Below are positions 21,938 through 31,393 of a stretch of 64,000 bases of DNA, piece by piece. The stretch spans positions 92,736 through 156,735 of the forward strand of contig UPXS01000004.1 of the NCBI GenBank assembly GCA_900538355.1. The letters are read 5' to 3'. Source of the stretch: an uncultured Veillonella sp. (GTDB lineage Bacteria; Bacillota; Negativicutes; Veillonellales; Veillonellaceae). The notes under the pieces were generated by a model. It worked only from the letters and a program-made list of their open reading frames with translations, was not told the DNA's origin and ran no database searches. Positions within the stretch are counted from its first letter, which is position 1. Each line of letters starts with the position of its first letter. Position numbers and translations under genes: made by a program.

Positions 21938-23086
21938 ATGTTTCGACGTATCGTAGCAGCTATGATGATCGGCGCGTTAGCGCTTACAACGGGTTGCGGT
22001 TTACATAATCCATTTACTTCTAAGGCTGAGCCTGTAACCTATGAGTCTGTGGCACAGAGCGAGCTTTCACCAGAGGAAAAGGTGGACAAATTAGTGGCTC
22101 ATATGTCTGATGCAGACAAGGTGGGACAATTGTTGATGATTGGTATCCACGGCAAGACCTTGAACGATGATGCGAAGTTTATGCTCAATGAGTACCGCGT
22201 GGGCGGCATTATCTTGTTTGACCGGAATATGGAGTCTAAAGATCAAGTGAAATCGCTGATTGCGGACATTAATAAAACTGGTAAAAGCGCCGGTTTAACG
22301 CCATTATTCATCGGCATCGACCAAGAGGGCGGTGCCGTAGCGCGCATGGAGGATCAGCTCATCAAGGTCCCTCCTGCAGAAGAGTTAGGTAAGGAGCCTA
22401 TTGAACAAGCGGTATCCTTGGCAAAACAATCTGGTACGGAACTAAAAGACCTGGGATTCAATATTAACTTTGCGCCTGTAGCGGACTTGGGCTTGACTTA
22501 TGGCCGTTCCTTTAGTACAAATCCTGATGAGGTCGTACGCTATGCCAGTACAGTAGGCAAAGCCTATGATGAGGCGGGTTTGTGGTATTCTTATAAACAT
22601 TTCCCAGGCATTGGTAAAACAGACGTTGATTTACATGCTGATACCAGTGTTGTGCCCGTGTCTAAAGAGACTTTGTTGAATGAAGATACGAAGGTATTTG
22701 TAGACCTCATTAAGCAGTCTAAACCGAATACATATGCCATTATGGTGTCTCATGCGATGTACCCTCAAATCGATCCAGACCATCCATCTAGTCTGTCTAA
22801 AGCTATCATTACAGACTGGTTGCGCAAGGATATGGGCTATAACGGCGTTGTCGTAACGGACGATATGGATATGGGCGCTCTTGCGAAACACTACACCTTC
22901 GGCGATATGGCAGTACAATCCATCCTTGCGGGCAGCGATATCCTGCTCGTATGTCACGAATACGAACATATGCAAGAGGCTTATAATGGCCTGATGAAAG
23001 CCGTGAAAGACGGTCGTATCTCGAAAGAACGACTCGATGAATCTGTGAAACGAATTTTGCTTATGAAAATGAGCAGAGGACTGTAA
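21938..23086 (+). CDS. nagZ: Beta-N-acetylhexosaminidase, glycoside hydrolase family 3 lipoprotein
   Basis: A 382-residue GH3 enzyme of the NagZ type that releases N-acetylglucosamine from muropeptides in wall recycling. The N terminus is a lipoprotein signal (ALALTTGC, lipid-bearing Cys19 or so), so the enzyme is anchored outside the cytoplasm rather than cytosolic as in E. coli. The GIDQEGG and KHFPGIGKT...DLH motifs form the substrate loop with the catalytic His, and VVTDDMDMGAL holds the nucleophile Asp. ATG at 21938 with TTGGAGG; a TTG 12 bases upstream is less likely. Confidence 0.88.
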   Translation: MFRRIVAAMMIGALALTTGCGLHNPFTSKAEPVTYESVAQSELSPEEKVDKLVAHMSDADKVGQLLMIGIHGKTLNDDAKFMLNEYRVGGIILFDRNMESKDQVKSLIADINKTGKSAGLTPLFIGIDQEGGAVARMEDQLIKVPPAEELGKEPIEQAVSLAKQSGTELKDLGFNINFAPVADLGLTYGRSFSTNPDEVVRYASTVGKAYDEAGLWYSYKHFPGIGKTDVDLHADTSVVPVSKETLLNEDTKVFVDLIKQSKPNTYAIMVSHAMYPQIDPDHPSSLSKAIITDWLRKDMGYNGVVVTDDMDMGALAKHYTFGDMAVQSILAGSDILLVCHEYEHMQEAYNGLMKAVKDGRISKERLDESVKRILLMKMSRGL

Positions 23087-23209
23087 GATAGAGATATATT
23101 TATAGTCTATACTGCGGTAAGTTTGCTCTGTAAGGCTTGATACATTTATACTCTACATTCTGTATAAAAATATATAGTGTATACATAACACAGCTTCAAG
23201 GATTTTAAT

Positions 23210-23260
23210 AAACCGATAGAGAATTACTTAGTATAGTTATTCTCGATCGGTTTATTTTTT
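23210..23260 (+). terminator. Terminator after nagZ
   Basis: AAACCGATAGAGAAT pairs with ATTCTCGATCGGTTT (one mismatch), followed by ATTTTTT. Confidence 0.8.
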
Positions 23261-23281
23261 ATTCGTTAGGAGTGATTGTAT

Positions 23282-24433
23282 ATGGCTCGGAGAATTATGT
23301 TGAACGGTACGTCCTATTTTGGACAAGGGGCGATTCAGGAGATTGTGAACGAAATTAAGAATCGCCATTTTAAAAAAGTCCTCGTTACGTCTACACCTGA
23401 TCTATTTGAGTTTAAGGTGGCTACAAAGGTAACAGATCTACTTGATGCGGCAGGCATTGCTTACGATGTATATGACAATATTAAGCCAAATCCAACCATT
23501 GAAAACGTAACATCTGGTGTAGCTGCTTGTAAGGCGGCAGGTGCTGAAGCTATCGTTGCTGTAGGTGGTGGCAGCGCTATCGATACAAGTAAGGCTATTG
23601 CTACGATTGTGACGAACCCTGAGTTCAGCGATGTACGTAGTCTAGAAGGAGTGGCACCTACGAAACATCCATGCTTGCCAATTATCGCGGTGTCTACTAC
23701 ATCTGGTACGGCCGCAGAGGTTACTATTAACTACGTTATTACAGATGTTGAAAAGAACCGTAAATTCGTTTGTGTTGATCCTCATGACATCCCAATCGTA
23801 GCCATCGTGGATCCTGATATGTCCGCATCGATGCCAACTGGTCTTTGCGCATCTACCGGCATGGATGCCCTCGTTCATGCCGTAGAAGGTTACATTACTA
23901 AAGGTGCGTGGGAACTCACTGATATGCTTCATTTGAAAGCTATTGAAATTATCGGTCGTTCCTTGCGTAGCGCCGTAGCTGGTGACTTCGCAGGTCGTGA
24001 AGCTATGTCCCTTGGTCAATATATTGCAGGTATGGGTTTCTCCAACGTAGGCCTTGGTATTGTTCACTCTATGGCGCATCCATTGAGCGCTGTGTACGAT
24101 ATCCCTCATGGTAAAGCGTGCGCTATGCTTTTAACAGCAGTCTTGAAATTCAATGCTCTTGCAACAGGCGAAAAATATCGTGAAATTGCTCGCGTTATGG
24201 GCGTTCCTGATGTAGACGGAATGGATCAAGAAACATATCGTCAAGCAGCCATCGATGTAATCCAAAAACTAGCTGATGATGTAGGCATTCCTAAATCCCT
24301 TAGCGAAGCTGGCGTAAAACGGGAAGACATTCCATTCCTCGCTGTATCTGCTTTCAACGATGCATGTACACCTGGTAACCCAAGAGATGCATCTATGGAA
24401 GAAATCATCGGTATCTATGAATCCATATTCTAA
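23282..24433 (+). CDS. Iron-containing alcohol dehydrogenase (lactaldehyde reductase-like)
   Basis: A 383-residue group III dehydrogenase. The N-terminal half has the nucleotide-binding GGGSAIDTSKA; the C-terminal half has the metal ligands in MDALVHAVEGY (Asp, His) and HSMAHPLSAVYDIPHGKACAMLL (two His). Length and the sequence order match FucO/1,3-propanediol dehydrogenase-type enzymes; it probably interconverts an aldehyde and alcohol with NADH. The exact substrate is unclear. AGGAGTG lies upstream of the ATG at 23282. It stands alone between a terminator and a repeat-rich region. Confidence 0.88.
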   Translation: MARRIMLNGTSYFGQGAIQEIVNEIKNRHFKKVLVTSTPDLFEFKVATKVTDLLDAAGIAYDVYDNIKPNPTIENVTSGVAACKAAGAEAIVAVGGGSAIDTSKAIATIVTNPEFSDVRSLEGVAPTKHPCLPIIAVSTTSGTAAEVTINYVITDVEKNRKFVCVDPHDIPIVAIVDPDMSASMPTGLCASTGMDALVHAVEGYITKGAWELTDMLHLKAIEIIGRSLRSAVAGDFAGREAMSLGQYIAGMGFSNVGLGIVHSMAHPLSAVYDIPHGKACAMLLTAVLKFNALATGEKYREIARVMGVPDVDGMDQETYRQAAIDVIQKLADDVGIPKSLSEAGVKREDIPFLAVSAFNDACTPGNPRDASMEEIIGIYESIF

Positions 24434-24502
24434 GGAATTTTAGAATTTGATAGCATATAGTGTTTCATGATGTATAGGATTTAATACTATACTATGGTAT
24501 CA

Positions 24503-24556
24503 ATATTTAGACTAGTCTAAATATTTTGCTAGTCTAAATAATCTAATAGTCTAAAT
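24503..24556. repeat. Phased TAGTCTAAAT repeats with a 22-bp palindrome
   Basis: TAGTCTAAAT occurs at 24513-24522, 24530-24539 and 24547-24556, each exactly 17 bases apart. The first copy is also the right half of a perfect 22-base palindrome (24503-24524, ATATTTAGACT and its complement). Phased half-sites suggest an operator array or iteron-like binding region. Confidence 0.65.
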
Positions 24557-24597
24557 GATGCCTAGCTCTATCCCTAAGAACTTTACATCTTTAGAAT

Positions 24598-24690
24598 CTT
24601 TACATATTTCAGATGCCTCCGAATATGTAAAGAAAATACATTTACACACTTGCTTAACAAAACTAGCCATCTCGTTCTAGAGGTGGCTAG
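24598..24690. other. Two hairpins in a gene-free stretch
   Basis: CTTTACATATT / AATATGTAAAG (24598-24632), an 11-base perfect stem whose loop carries GCCTCC, and CTAGCCATCT / AGGTGGCTAG (24663-24690). They lie between the Fe-alcohol dehydrogenase and the ClC gene. This could be a small RNA or a leader. No coding sequence is supported in 24434-24891. Confidence 0.35.
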
Positions 24691-24891
24691 CTTTGCGTTT
24701 GAAGTCCTATGGAATGTCTTATGACTCGAAATTTTAATTTCGCATTTAGTGAGATAGCTGTTTGATACGTAATCCTTTCTTGAAAATGGTGGTTTACATA
24801 AGTATACTAAGGATATGAATACATAGTTCGGTTGTATATATATATATTATTAGATAATACGTCAGATTTGGTCATTGCTAAGGAGGATGTT

Positions 24892-26442
24892 ATGAAGCTA
24901 TGGAAATTTAATAAGCGCAGTTCTACCTTAGCAGATATGTCCATGAATCGTATGCTGTTGACGGAGCTCATTGCAAAGGGCGCTCTTGTAGGTGTGATTG
25001 CAGGTTTTTGTGGTGCTACATACCGTTATTTAATCCTTGAGTCAGAGCATATTCGTTGGCATTTGATGGATGGTATTACTCTGGAATGGGCCATAGGCTG
25101 GCTTGTGATGATGGTTATCTTTGCTTTTATCGTAGATCGCTTGCTTGTATGGGCTCCATTGTCTGGTGGTTCTGGTATTCCTCAAATCGAAGGGGAAATG
25201 CTAGGGCTCTTTGATATGAAGCCGTATCGGACTTTAGCTTCCAAGATGATTGGTGGTGTATTAACTGGGTTTGCCGGATTTTCTGTAGGTCGTGAAGGTC
25301 CAGCCGTACAAATTGGTGGCTCTGCCGGTAAGATCGTGTCCTATTGGATGAATTCAGGACTGCGTGAGCAGCGTATCTTAACCTCTGCTGGTGCAGGGGC
25401 AGGCTTAACGGCCGCCTTTAGTGCGCCTGTATCGGGGGCGATGTTCGTCTTTGAAGAGGTCCATAAAAGCTTTTATCCGTACCTCGTTGTGCCTACCTTC
25501 GTAGCTACATTGATTTCTAACTATATTACGGTTAGTATCTTCGGCCTAGAACCGGCCCTTGGATTTTCGGTAACCTCCGGTATCCCTCTTGAGTACTTCC
25601 CAGTCCTTCTTATGGTTGGCGTTATCATGGGGCTCTGTGGGGTACTCTTCTGCCGCATGATTTTCGCATTTAAGAAATTCTTTGACTGGCTTAAATGTTC
25701 TCGATTCTTGAAATTAGCCCTTACCTTTGTGACTGTGGCTGTCATCGGCTATGACTCGCAGCTTCTCTTGGGCGGTGGCAATGATCTTGTGGGGCAGCTA
25801 GCCTTTCAATCTCATGGCGTATTGCTCTTAGGGGGTATTGTTCTAGGAAAGATTTTGCTTACTACCTTCTGCTATGGCAGTGGTGCGCAAGGCGGTATAT
25901 TCTTGCCTATGCTCGTTATAGGTGCTTCAGCAGGTGCCTTTTGTGAAAGCTTACTTTCATCAGTGGGTATCATCGCTCCTGATTTTGTACCGCAATTCGT
26001 TATTTGCGCCATGGGTGGTATGTTAGCGGCGGCGATGCGGACCCCGATTTTGGCGATTTTGCTCGTCCTTGAAATGACGAATAGCTTCTCCAACATTTAC
26101 GCCATCGGTACCGTTACCATCGTGGCCTACCTTGTGGCAGAGCTGTTAAAAGAACCACCTATTTACGATTCCTTACTACAAGCTATGAGTGGGCAAAACA
26201 ATTTAGAATCTGTACAAACCTTCTTCCAAACAAAGGTGCCTGTAGTAGCGAATTATACAGATGTACAATTACAAGATTTGGCCTTGCCAGATGGTACATT
26301 AATTGTAAGTATTCGTCGCAATGGAACATACATTGTGCCGTTAGGGGATGTAAAACTTGAACCAGGTGACGAACTACAAGTCTCTTGTGAACGAGGACGA
26401 TTAAAAGCAGCGAAAGAATTTTTCCAATCGAATCAGATATAG
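24892..26442 (+). CDS. ClC-type chloride/proton antiporter with RCK_C domain
   Basis: A 516-residue ClC protein. Signature segments are GSGIPQ (93-98), GREGP (133-137, gating Glu135), the AGAGAGLTAAFSAPVSGAMFVFEE helix with the internal proton-pathway Glu, and GSGAQGGIFLPML. Presence of both glutamates argues for an antiporter rather than a channel. Residues from about 440 form a TrkA-C (RCK_C) domain ending LEPGDELQVSCERG, which may regulate transport. The start at 24892 follows AAGGAGG; a longer in-frame start at 24832 lacks such a site. TauE follows 40 bases downstream, probably in one transcript. Confidence 0.92.
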   Translation: MKLWKFNKRSSTLADMSMNRMLLTELIAKGALVGVIAGFCGATYRYLILESEHIRWHLMDGITLEWAIGWLVMMVIFAFIVDRLLVWAPLSGGSGIPQIEGEMLGLFDMKPYRTLASKMIGGVLTGFAGFSVGREGPAVQIGGSAGKIVSYWMNSGLREQRILTSAGAGAGLTAAFSAPVSGAMFVFEEVHKSFYPYLVVPTFVATLISNYITVSIFGLEPALGFSVTSGIPLEYFPVLLMVGVIMGLCGVLFCRMIFAFKKFFDWLKCSRFLKLALTFVTVAVIGYDSQLLLGGGNDLVGQLAFQSHGVLLLGGIVLGKILLTTFCYGSGAQGGIFLPMLVIGASAGAFCESLLSSVGIIAPDFVPQFVICAMGGMLAAAMRTPILAILLVLEMTNSFSNIYAIGTVTIVAYLVAELLKEPPIYDSLLQAMSGQNNLESVQTFFQTKVPVVANYTDVQLQDLALPDGTLIVSIRRNGTYIVPLGDVKLEPGDELQVSCERGRLKAAKEFFQSNQI

Positions 26443-26482
26443 CAAAGAGCTTTTTCCAATCTAAGTAAAGGGAGGCCCCATT

Positions 26483-27277
26483 ATGTTGGATAATATTATA
26501 GTATTTTATATCTTCTTTACTATAGTTGGCTTTTTAGCCGCTATGCTTGGCACCATCATTGGTGCCGGAGGGGGCCTTGTATTTGTACCTCTCTTTATGT
26601 ACTGGTTCCCTGAGTGGTCTCCGTCCATGATTGTAGGGACATCGCTATTTTCTGTTATGTGTAACGCCATTTCTGGGTCCATTGCCTATATTAAACAGAA
26701 AAAGGTACTCATTAGCGCGGCTATTGTATTTAGTTTAGCGACTTTACCAGGTGCTATCTTAGGTGCTCAAATGTCTGGTTGGTTCTCTGGTAAAGGCTTT
26801 ATGTTTGCCTTTGGGTGCTTTATGCTCTGTGCTTCTGGTTTGATTGGGTTTAAGAATTTCCGCAAAGGGGAGCGGAAGGAAGAAAGCCTTACCCTTGATC
26901 AGCTAACCTATAGCAAGCCTATCGGTATTGGTATTAGCTTCTTTGTAGGCTTTATCTCCAGTATCTTTGGTATCGGTGGTGGTCTTATCCATGTGCCTGC
27001 CTTGATCTATCTCATGGGCTTCCCAACCCATATGGCTACAGCTACGAGCCAATCCATCCTTGCTGTATCTACAACGATAGGTGTTATAACACATTTAATC
27101 GAAAATCATATTGTATTTAGTATTGCTATCCCTACGAGTATTGGTGCTATCTTTGGTGCTCAAGCAGGGGCGCGCATTGCTAAACGTTTGAAAGCAAAAT
27201 CCATCCTTGCCCTTATGAGTGTTGCCGTCTTTGCGTTGGCAGTACGTCTTATTCTTAAATCTGGTATTCTTGGATAA
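26483..27277 (+). CDS. TauE/SafE family anion exporter
   Basis: A 264-residue protein with about eight helices in two homologous halves; each half begins with the family motif GTIIGAGGGLVFVP (about 22) and SIFGIGGGLIHVP (about 155). TauE/SafE proteins export sulfite, sulfoacetate or related anions. The substrate cannot be inferred here. GGGAGG precedes the ATG. It is likely co-transcribed with the ClC gene and ends at the terminator 27281-27327. Confidence 0.9.
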   Translation: MLDNIIVFYIFFTIVGFLAAMLGTIIGAGGGLVFVPLFMYWFPEWSPSMIVGTSLFSVMCNAISGSIAYIKQKKVLISAAIVFSLATLPGAILGAQMSGWFSGKGFMFAFGCFMLCASGLIGFKNFRKGERKEESLTLDQLTYSKPIGIGISFFVGFISSIFGIGGGLIHVPALIYLMGFPTHMATATSQSILAVSTTIGVITHLIENHIVFSIAIPTSIGAIFGAQAGARIAKRLKAKSILALMSVAVFALAVRLILKSGILG

Positions 27278-27280
27278 TAT

Positions 27281-27327
27281 AAGCCCTCTAGTGGTTGCTC
27301 GACAGAGTTATCACTAGAGGGCTTTTT
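27281..27327 (+). terminator. Terminator after the TauE gene
   Basis: AAGCCCTCTAGTG pairs with CACTAGAGGGCTTTTT. Confidence 0.85.
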
Positions 27328-27441
27328 ATATGTAAAGAAACTATGAATAGGCATATTAGGTGGGTAATATAAAAAGGTATGAGTAAAAGTCATAGTTAAA
27401 TATAAATGAGAACGAGAAAACTAAAATAAATAAATTATACT

Positions 27442-27457
27442 TAATTTATGCATAATT
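27442..27457. repeat. 16-bp near-palindrome TAATTTATGCATAATT, copy 1
   Basis: Identical to 27672-27687, 230 bases downstream, with similar GAGAACGAG/GAGAATGAGAACG sequence near each copy. It lies upstream of the lactate dehydrogenase gene and could bind a regulator. The rest of 27328-27772 shows no gene. Confidence 0.5.
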
Positions 27458-27671
27458 TTTGCAAACTATTTCCTATAGAATTATATGCAGGGTAACTCAT
27501 GTTTTATGGGATGTTTAGTACTCATTTGTTATGGCGTTATGAATATGCTTAGTAAATAAAATAGTTTTAATATAACATATGAAAAGATGAGTACATGATA
27601 ATGCTATTGAGATGCACTTTCAACTAAAGAAATAAAAACACAGTGCATATCGAGAATTGTTAGGAGACATA

Positions 27672-27687
27672 TAATTTATGCATAATT
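27672..27687. repeat. 16-bp near-palindrome TAATTTATGCATAATT, copy 2
   Basis: Second identical copy, about 85 bases before the dehydrogenase start codon. Confidence 0.5.
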
Positions 27688-27772
27688 ATAGTAGTGAGAA
27701 TGAGAACGGCGTATACTAAATATAAGACATTATTAAGATATATTCCTTAAGAGAGGATAGGAGGAAATATAA

Positions 27773-30595
27773 GTGAGTACGCTTACTAGAGATTATGAAC
27801 GTTTTGCCAAGGAGGCAAAAGAGATTTGTAAAGATCGTGTATATACCGATCATTTACGTCGTTATGCATATGGCGTTGACGCGTCCTGCTATAGCTATTT
27901 ACCAAAGGTTGTTGTAAAGGCTGAAGATGAACGCGAAGTACGACGCCTTATTCGTTTGTGTCAACAATGTGGTACACCATTTACATTCCGTGCAGCTGGT
28001 TCTTCTTTGTCTGGCCAATGTTCCAGTGAAGACGTGCTCATCGTATGTAATGATGGCTTCAAAAAAATGGAAGTTATTGACGATGGCAAGGCTTTAAAAT
28101 GCGAATGTGGTGTTATCGGTTCTGATGCCAACGATTTGTTGAAGCCATACAACCGCAAAATCGGTCCAGATCCTGCTACTCTTGCAACAGCATTAGTAGG
28201 CGGTATTTTGAACAATAACTCCTCTGGTATGTGCTGTGGTACGGCTCAAAACTCCTATAAAACAATCCGTTCCATCCGCGTTGTATTACTAGATGGTACT
28301 GTTCTTGATACATCCGATAAAAAATCCATTGAACAATTCCTTCGTGAAAAACCTCAAATGGTAGAAGAAATCTTGCAATTGCGCAAAGAAATCTTAGCTG
28401 ACGAAGAATTGACTCATTTGATTCATCACAAATACAAAATCAAAAATACTACAGGCTATGGCTTGAACTCCCTTGTTGATTTTGAAGACATCATCGACAT
28501 CATCAATCACTTGTTCATCGGTTCTGAAGGTACATTGGGCTTCGTATCTGAAATCGTGTACAACACTGTTGAAGACGTACCTCATAAAGGTTGCGGTCTC
28601 ATGTTCTTCAAAACATTGAACGATGCATCCTTGGCCGTTGTGGCCTTGGCTAATATGGGCCGCGATAAGGTTGTAGCTGCAGAAATGATGGACTATCAAT
28701 CCTTGAAAGCCGTTCAAACTCTTGAAAATGTACCAGACTTCGTTCGTGAAGTGCCAGAAGGTACAAGCGCTATCTTGTTCCAAACTGAAAGCTACTCCAA
28801 AGAAACTGTAGATGAAAATTTAGCTTTCATTAAAGATAAATTGAAAGACATCCCAACAGCTATCCCAAGTCTTTATTCTCAAGATCCTAAGGAATACGAT
28901 TCTTGGTGGGCTATCCGTAAAGGTATCTTGCCAATCGTTGGTGGTCAACGTAGAAAAGGTACTACTGTTATCACAGAAGACGTTTGCTTCCAAATCGAAG
29001 ACTTCACTAAAGGCATTGAAATGCTTACTGAATTATTCCACAAATACGATTTCGTAGACGGTGGCGTAATCTTCGGTCATGCTTTGTCTGGTAACGTTCA
29101 CTTTAACATTACACCTGACTTCAGCGACCCTAAAGATACTAAGAACTTCGGCGACTTGGTAAAAGAAATGTCTGAACGCGTATCTGGTTTCGGTGGTTCT
29201 TTGAAAGCCGAACATGGTACAGGCCGCATGGTAGCACCATTCGTTGAAATGGAATGGGGCAAAAAAGCGTACGAAATTAACCGTCGCATCAAAGCCATCT
29301 TTGACCCTGAACGCATCTTGAACCCTGATGTTATGATTACTGATGATCCAGATGTGTACAAGAAAAATCTTAAAGCTCAATGCGTTATCGATGATGCTTT
29401 CACAATCTGTATGGAATGTGGTTTCTGTGAAAAACATTGTCCAAGCCGTAACTTAACATTGACTCCACGTCAACGTATCGCATTATTGCGCGAAACTAAA
29501 CGCCTTGAAAACGAAGGCAACTTCACATTGGCATCTGAACTTAGAAAAGGTTACGAATACTTCGGCGTAGATACTTGTGCTGCTTGCTCCATGTGTAAAG
29601 GTCTTTGCCCACTCAGCATCGATACTGCTCAAATCGCATTGTCCATGCGCCGCATCGATCCACCTGCACCAGAATTGGCTAAGAAAATCTACGATAACTT
29701 CTCCACAACACTTCAAATGTGCCGTGCTGGTGTAAGTCTTGAAGGTATTGCAGGCTCTATCATTACACAAAAAGCGATTTCTAAGATTACTGAAGGCTTA
29801 CATGGCGTAACAGGTGTTACACCATATGTACCTAAAACAACTCCTAAGGCTAATCGCTATAAATTGAAAAACCGCATTAAACCTACTAACTTTGAAAAGG
29901 TTGTATACTTCAGTACTTGTGCAAACCGCGCATTCAAACCAAACCAAGGGTATGACGATGATCGTAGCTTACAACAAGTTGTAGAAAGCCTCTGCAACAA
30001 GGCTCATATCGATATTATTTATCCTGAACATATCGAAAACCTCTGCTGTGGTTTGAGCTTTGAAAACTACGATGACGTTCATGAACGTGCTGTTAAGGAC
30101 TTGCACGATGCATTGATGAAAGCATCTCAAAATGGTAAATATCCAATCGTGATTGACCATAGTGCATGCTTCAACCATGCGTTCAAACACATGCCAGACT
30201 TAGAAATCAATGATATTTCTGAATTCTTGTGCAAATACGTAGTACCTCATCTCGACATTGAAAAATGCGATGAACGGGTAATCGTACATAAACAATGTAA
30301 GATTAAATCTTTGGGTAAATCTCAATACATCGAAGACTTGGCTCGTCTATGTACAGACCATGTATTCAACATTAAATCCTTCGCATGCGATGGCTTTGCT
30401 GGTCAAAAAGGTTTCTTCACACCAGAACTTAACAAAGCTGCTACAAAAGACCTTGCTGGTGAAATTGCTGAATACGGCGCAACACTAGGCGTAAGTTCCA
30501 GTTCCACATGTGAAATTGGTCTTGGTGAAAGCGGTGGCATCCCATTCGTAGGCGTTGCATTCCTATTAGACCGTTGCTCTAAAGCAAAAAAATAA
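27773..30595 (+). CDS. FAD/Fe-S D-lactate dehydrogenase (GlcD-GlcF-type fusion)
   Basis: A 940-residue fusion of a flavoprotein and an iron-sulfur protein. Residues about 40-480 form the FAD-binding (AAGSSLSGQ; LVGGILNNNSSGMC) and oxidase C-terminal domains of the vanillyl-alcohol oxidase/D-lactate dehydrogenase family, ending with HGTGR. Two 4Fe-4S motifs follow at about 545 (CMECGFCEKHCPS) and 600 (CAACSMCKGLCPL). The last part is a heterodisulfide-reductase-like cysteine-rich domain (CCGLSFENY, DHSACFN, HKQCK). It should oxidise a 2-hydroxyacid, most likely D-lactate, to the keto acid and pass electrons to the membrane or to flavoproteins. This fits a lactate-fermenting anaerobe. GTG start with AGGAGG upstream. 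Confidence 0.88.
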   Translation: MSTLTRDYERFAKEAKEICKDRVYTDHLRRYAYGVDASCYSYLPKVVVKAEDEREVRRLIRLCQQCGTPFTFRAAGSSLSGQCSSEDVLIVCNDGFKKMEVIDDGKALKCECGVIGSDANDLLKPYNRKIGPDPATLATALVGGILNNNSSGMCCGTAQNSYKTIRSIRVVLLDGTVLDTSDKKSIEQFLREKPQMVEEILQLRKEILADEELTHLIHHKYKIKNTTGYGLNSLVDFEDIIDIINHLFIGSEGTLGFVSEIVYNTVEDVPHKGCGLMFFKTLNDASLAVVALANMGRDKVVAAEMMDYQSLKAVQTLENVPDFVREVPEGTSAILFQTESYSKETVDENLAFIKDKLKDIPTAIPSLYSQDPKEYDSWWAIRKGILPIVGGQRRKGTTVITEDVCFQIEDFTKGIEMLTELFHKYDFVDGGVIFGHALSGNVHFNITPDFSDPKDTKNFGDLVKEMSERVSGFGGSLKAEHGTGRMVAPFVEMEWGKKAYEINRRIKAIFDPERILNPDVMITDDPDVYKKNLKAQCVIDDAFTICMECGFCEKHCPSRNLTLTPRQRIALLRETKRLENEGNFTLASELRKGYEYFGVDTCAACSMCKGLCPLSIDTAQIALSMRRIDPPAPELAKKIYDNFSTTLQMCRAGVSLEGIAGSIITQKAISKITEGLHGVTGVTPYVPKTTPKANRYKLKNRIKPTNFEKVVYFSTCANRAFKPNQGYDDDRSLQQVVESLCNKAHIDIIYPEHIENLCCGLSFENYDDVHERAVKDLHDALMKASQNGKYPIVIDHSACFNHAFKHMPDLEINDISEFLCKYVVPHLDIEKCDERVIVHKQCKIKSLGKSQYIEDLARLCTDHVFNIKSFACDGFAGQKGFFTPELNKAATKDLAGEIAEYGATLGVSSSSTCEIGLGESGGIPFVGVAFLLDRCSKAKK

Positions 30596-30623
30596 GATTT
30601 ATAACTTTACCTACCATATAACG

Positions 30624-30654
30624 AAAAAGGACGAGTTGCGGCTCGTCCTTTTTT
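30624..30654 (+). terminator. Terminator after the lactate dehydrogenase gene
   Basis: AAAAAGGACGAG pairs with CTCGTCCTTTTTT over a 6-base loop. Confidence 0.9.
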
Positions 30655-30785
30655 GTATATAGTTTTGGTATAATTGTAATGGTATTAAATAAATTATCAG
30701 TTACTACTACATATTGTCATCATATTAAATAATGAATATATACGACATAATGTGGTTGTATATATAGATAATATAGAGGTATTGT

Positions 30786-31391
30786 ATGAAATATATTCTA
30801 TTATGTATTTGTTTGCTTAGCCTATTAGGTTGTGGCACAGAGACTAAGACCCAGCAAGACACTAAACCTACAACAGTTAACGAACAAGCTAAGACAGATC
30901 AAGGTCAAGATGCTCATGTAATGGCAGCTAAGCAGGCTCTATCCTCTGGTGATTATGCTAAAACCATCGAGGAAGCATCAGCTTCTATTAAGGATAATCC
31001 TAATAATGCAGAGGCGTACTCCATCCGTGGCTTCGCTACGGCGTTAAATGGTGATACAGCTAAGGGCTTAACAGATACTAAAAAATCATATGACCTAGAT
31101 CCTAATAATGTAGCGAACTACTACAACATGGCTATGGTGTACAAATTACAAGGCCAATTAAATGAGTCTAAACAATGGTTTGAAAAGGTATTAGAAAAGG
31201 ACCCTAGTAACACCTGGTCTGTGTATGGCATTGCTACTATTTATGCAGACCAAGGGGATGATACGAAGGCCCTTGATTGGCTTGAAAAAGCAATTAACAT
31301 TGATCCATCTGTGAAAGCTGTGGCCGCTGAACAAGACCATTTTGAACGCTTTCACAATAATGCGCGATTTAAAACATTAGTAGGATTATAG
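30786..31391 (+). CDS. TPR-repeat lipoprotein
   Basis: A 201-residue protein with a lipoprotein signal (LLSLLGCG, Cys16) and three to four tetratricopeptide repeats from about residue 45 (AKQALSSGDYAKTIEEASASIKDNPNNAEAY and following) to 185. TPR lipoproteins act as scaffolds for envelope complexes; the partner is unknown. The membrane protein gene at 31394 starts 2 bases after its stop, so the two are translationally linked. Confidence 0.85.
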   Translation: MKYILLCICLLSLLGCGTETKTQQDTKPTTVNEQAKTDQGQDAHVMAAKQALSSGDYAKTIEEASASIKDNPNNAEAYSIRGFATALNGDTAKGLTDTKKSYDLDPNNVANYYNMAMVYKLQGQLNESKQWFEKVLEKDPSNTWSVYGIATIYADQGDDTKALDWLEKAINIDPSVKAVAAEQDHFERFHNNARFKTLVGL

Positions 31392-31393
31392 GC

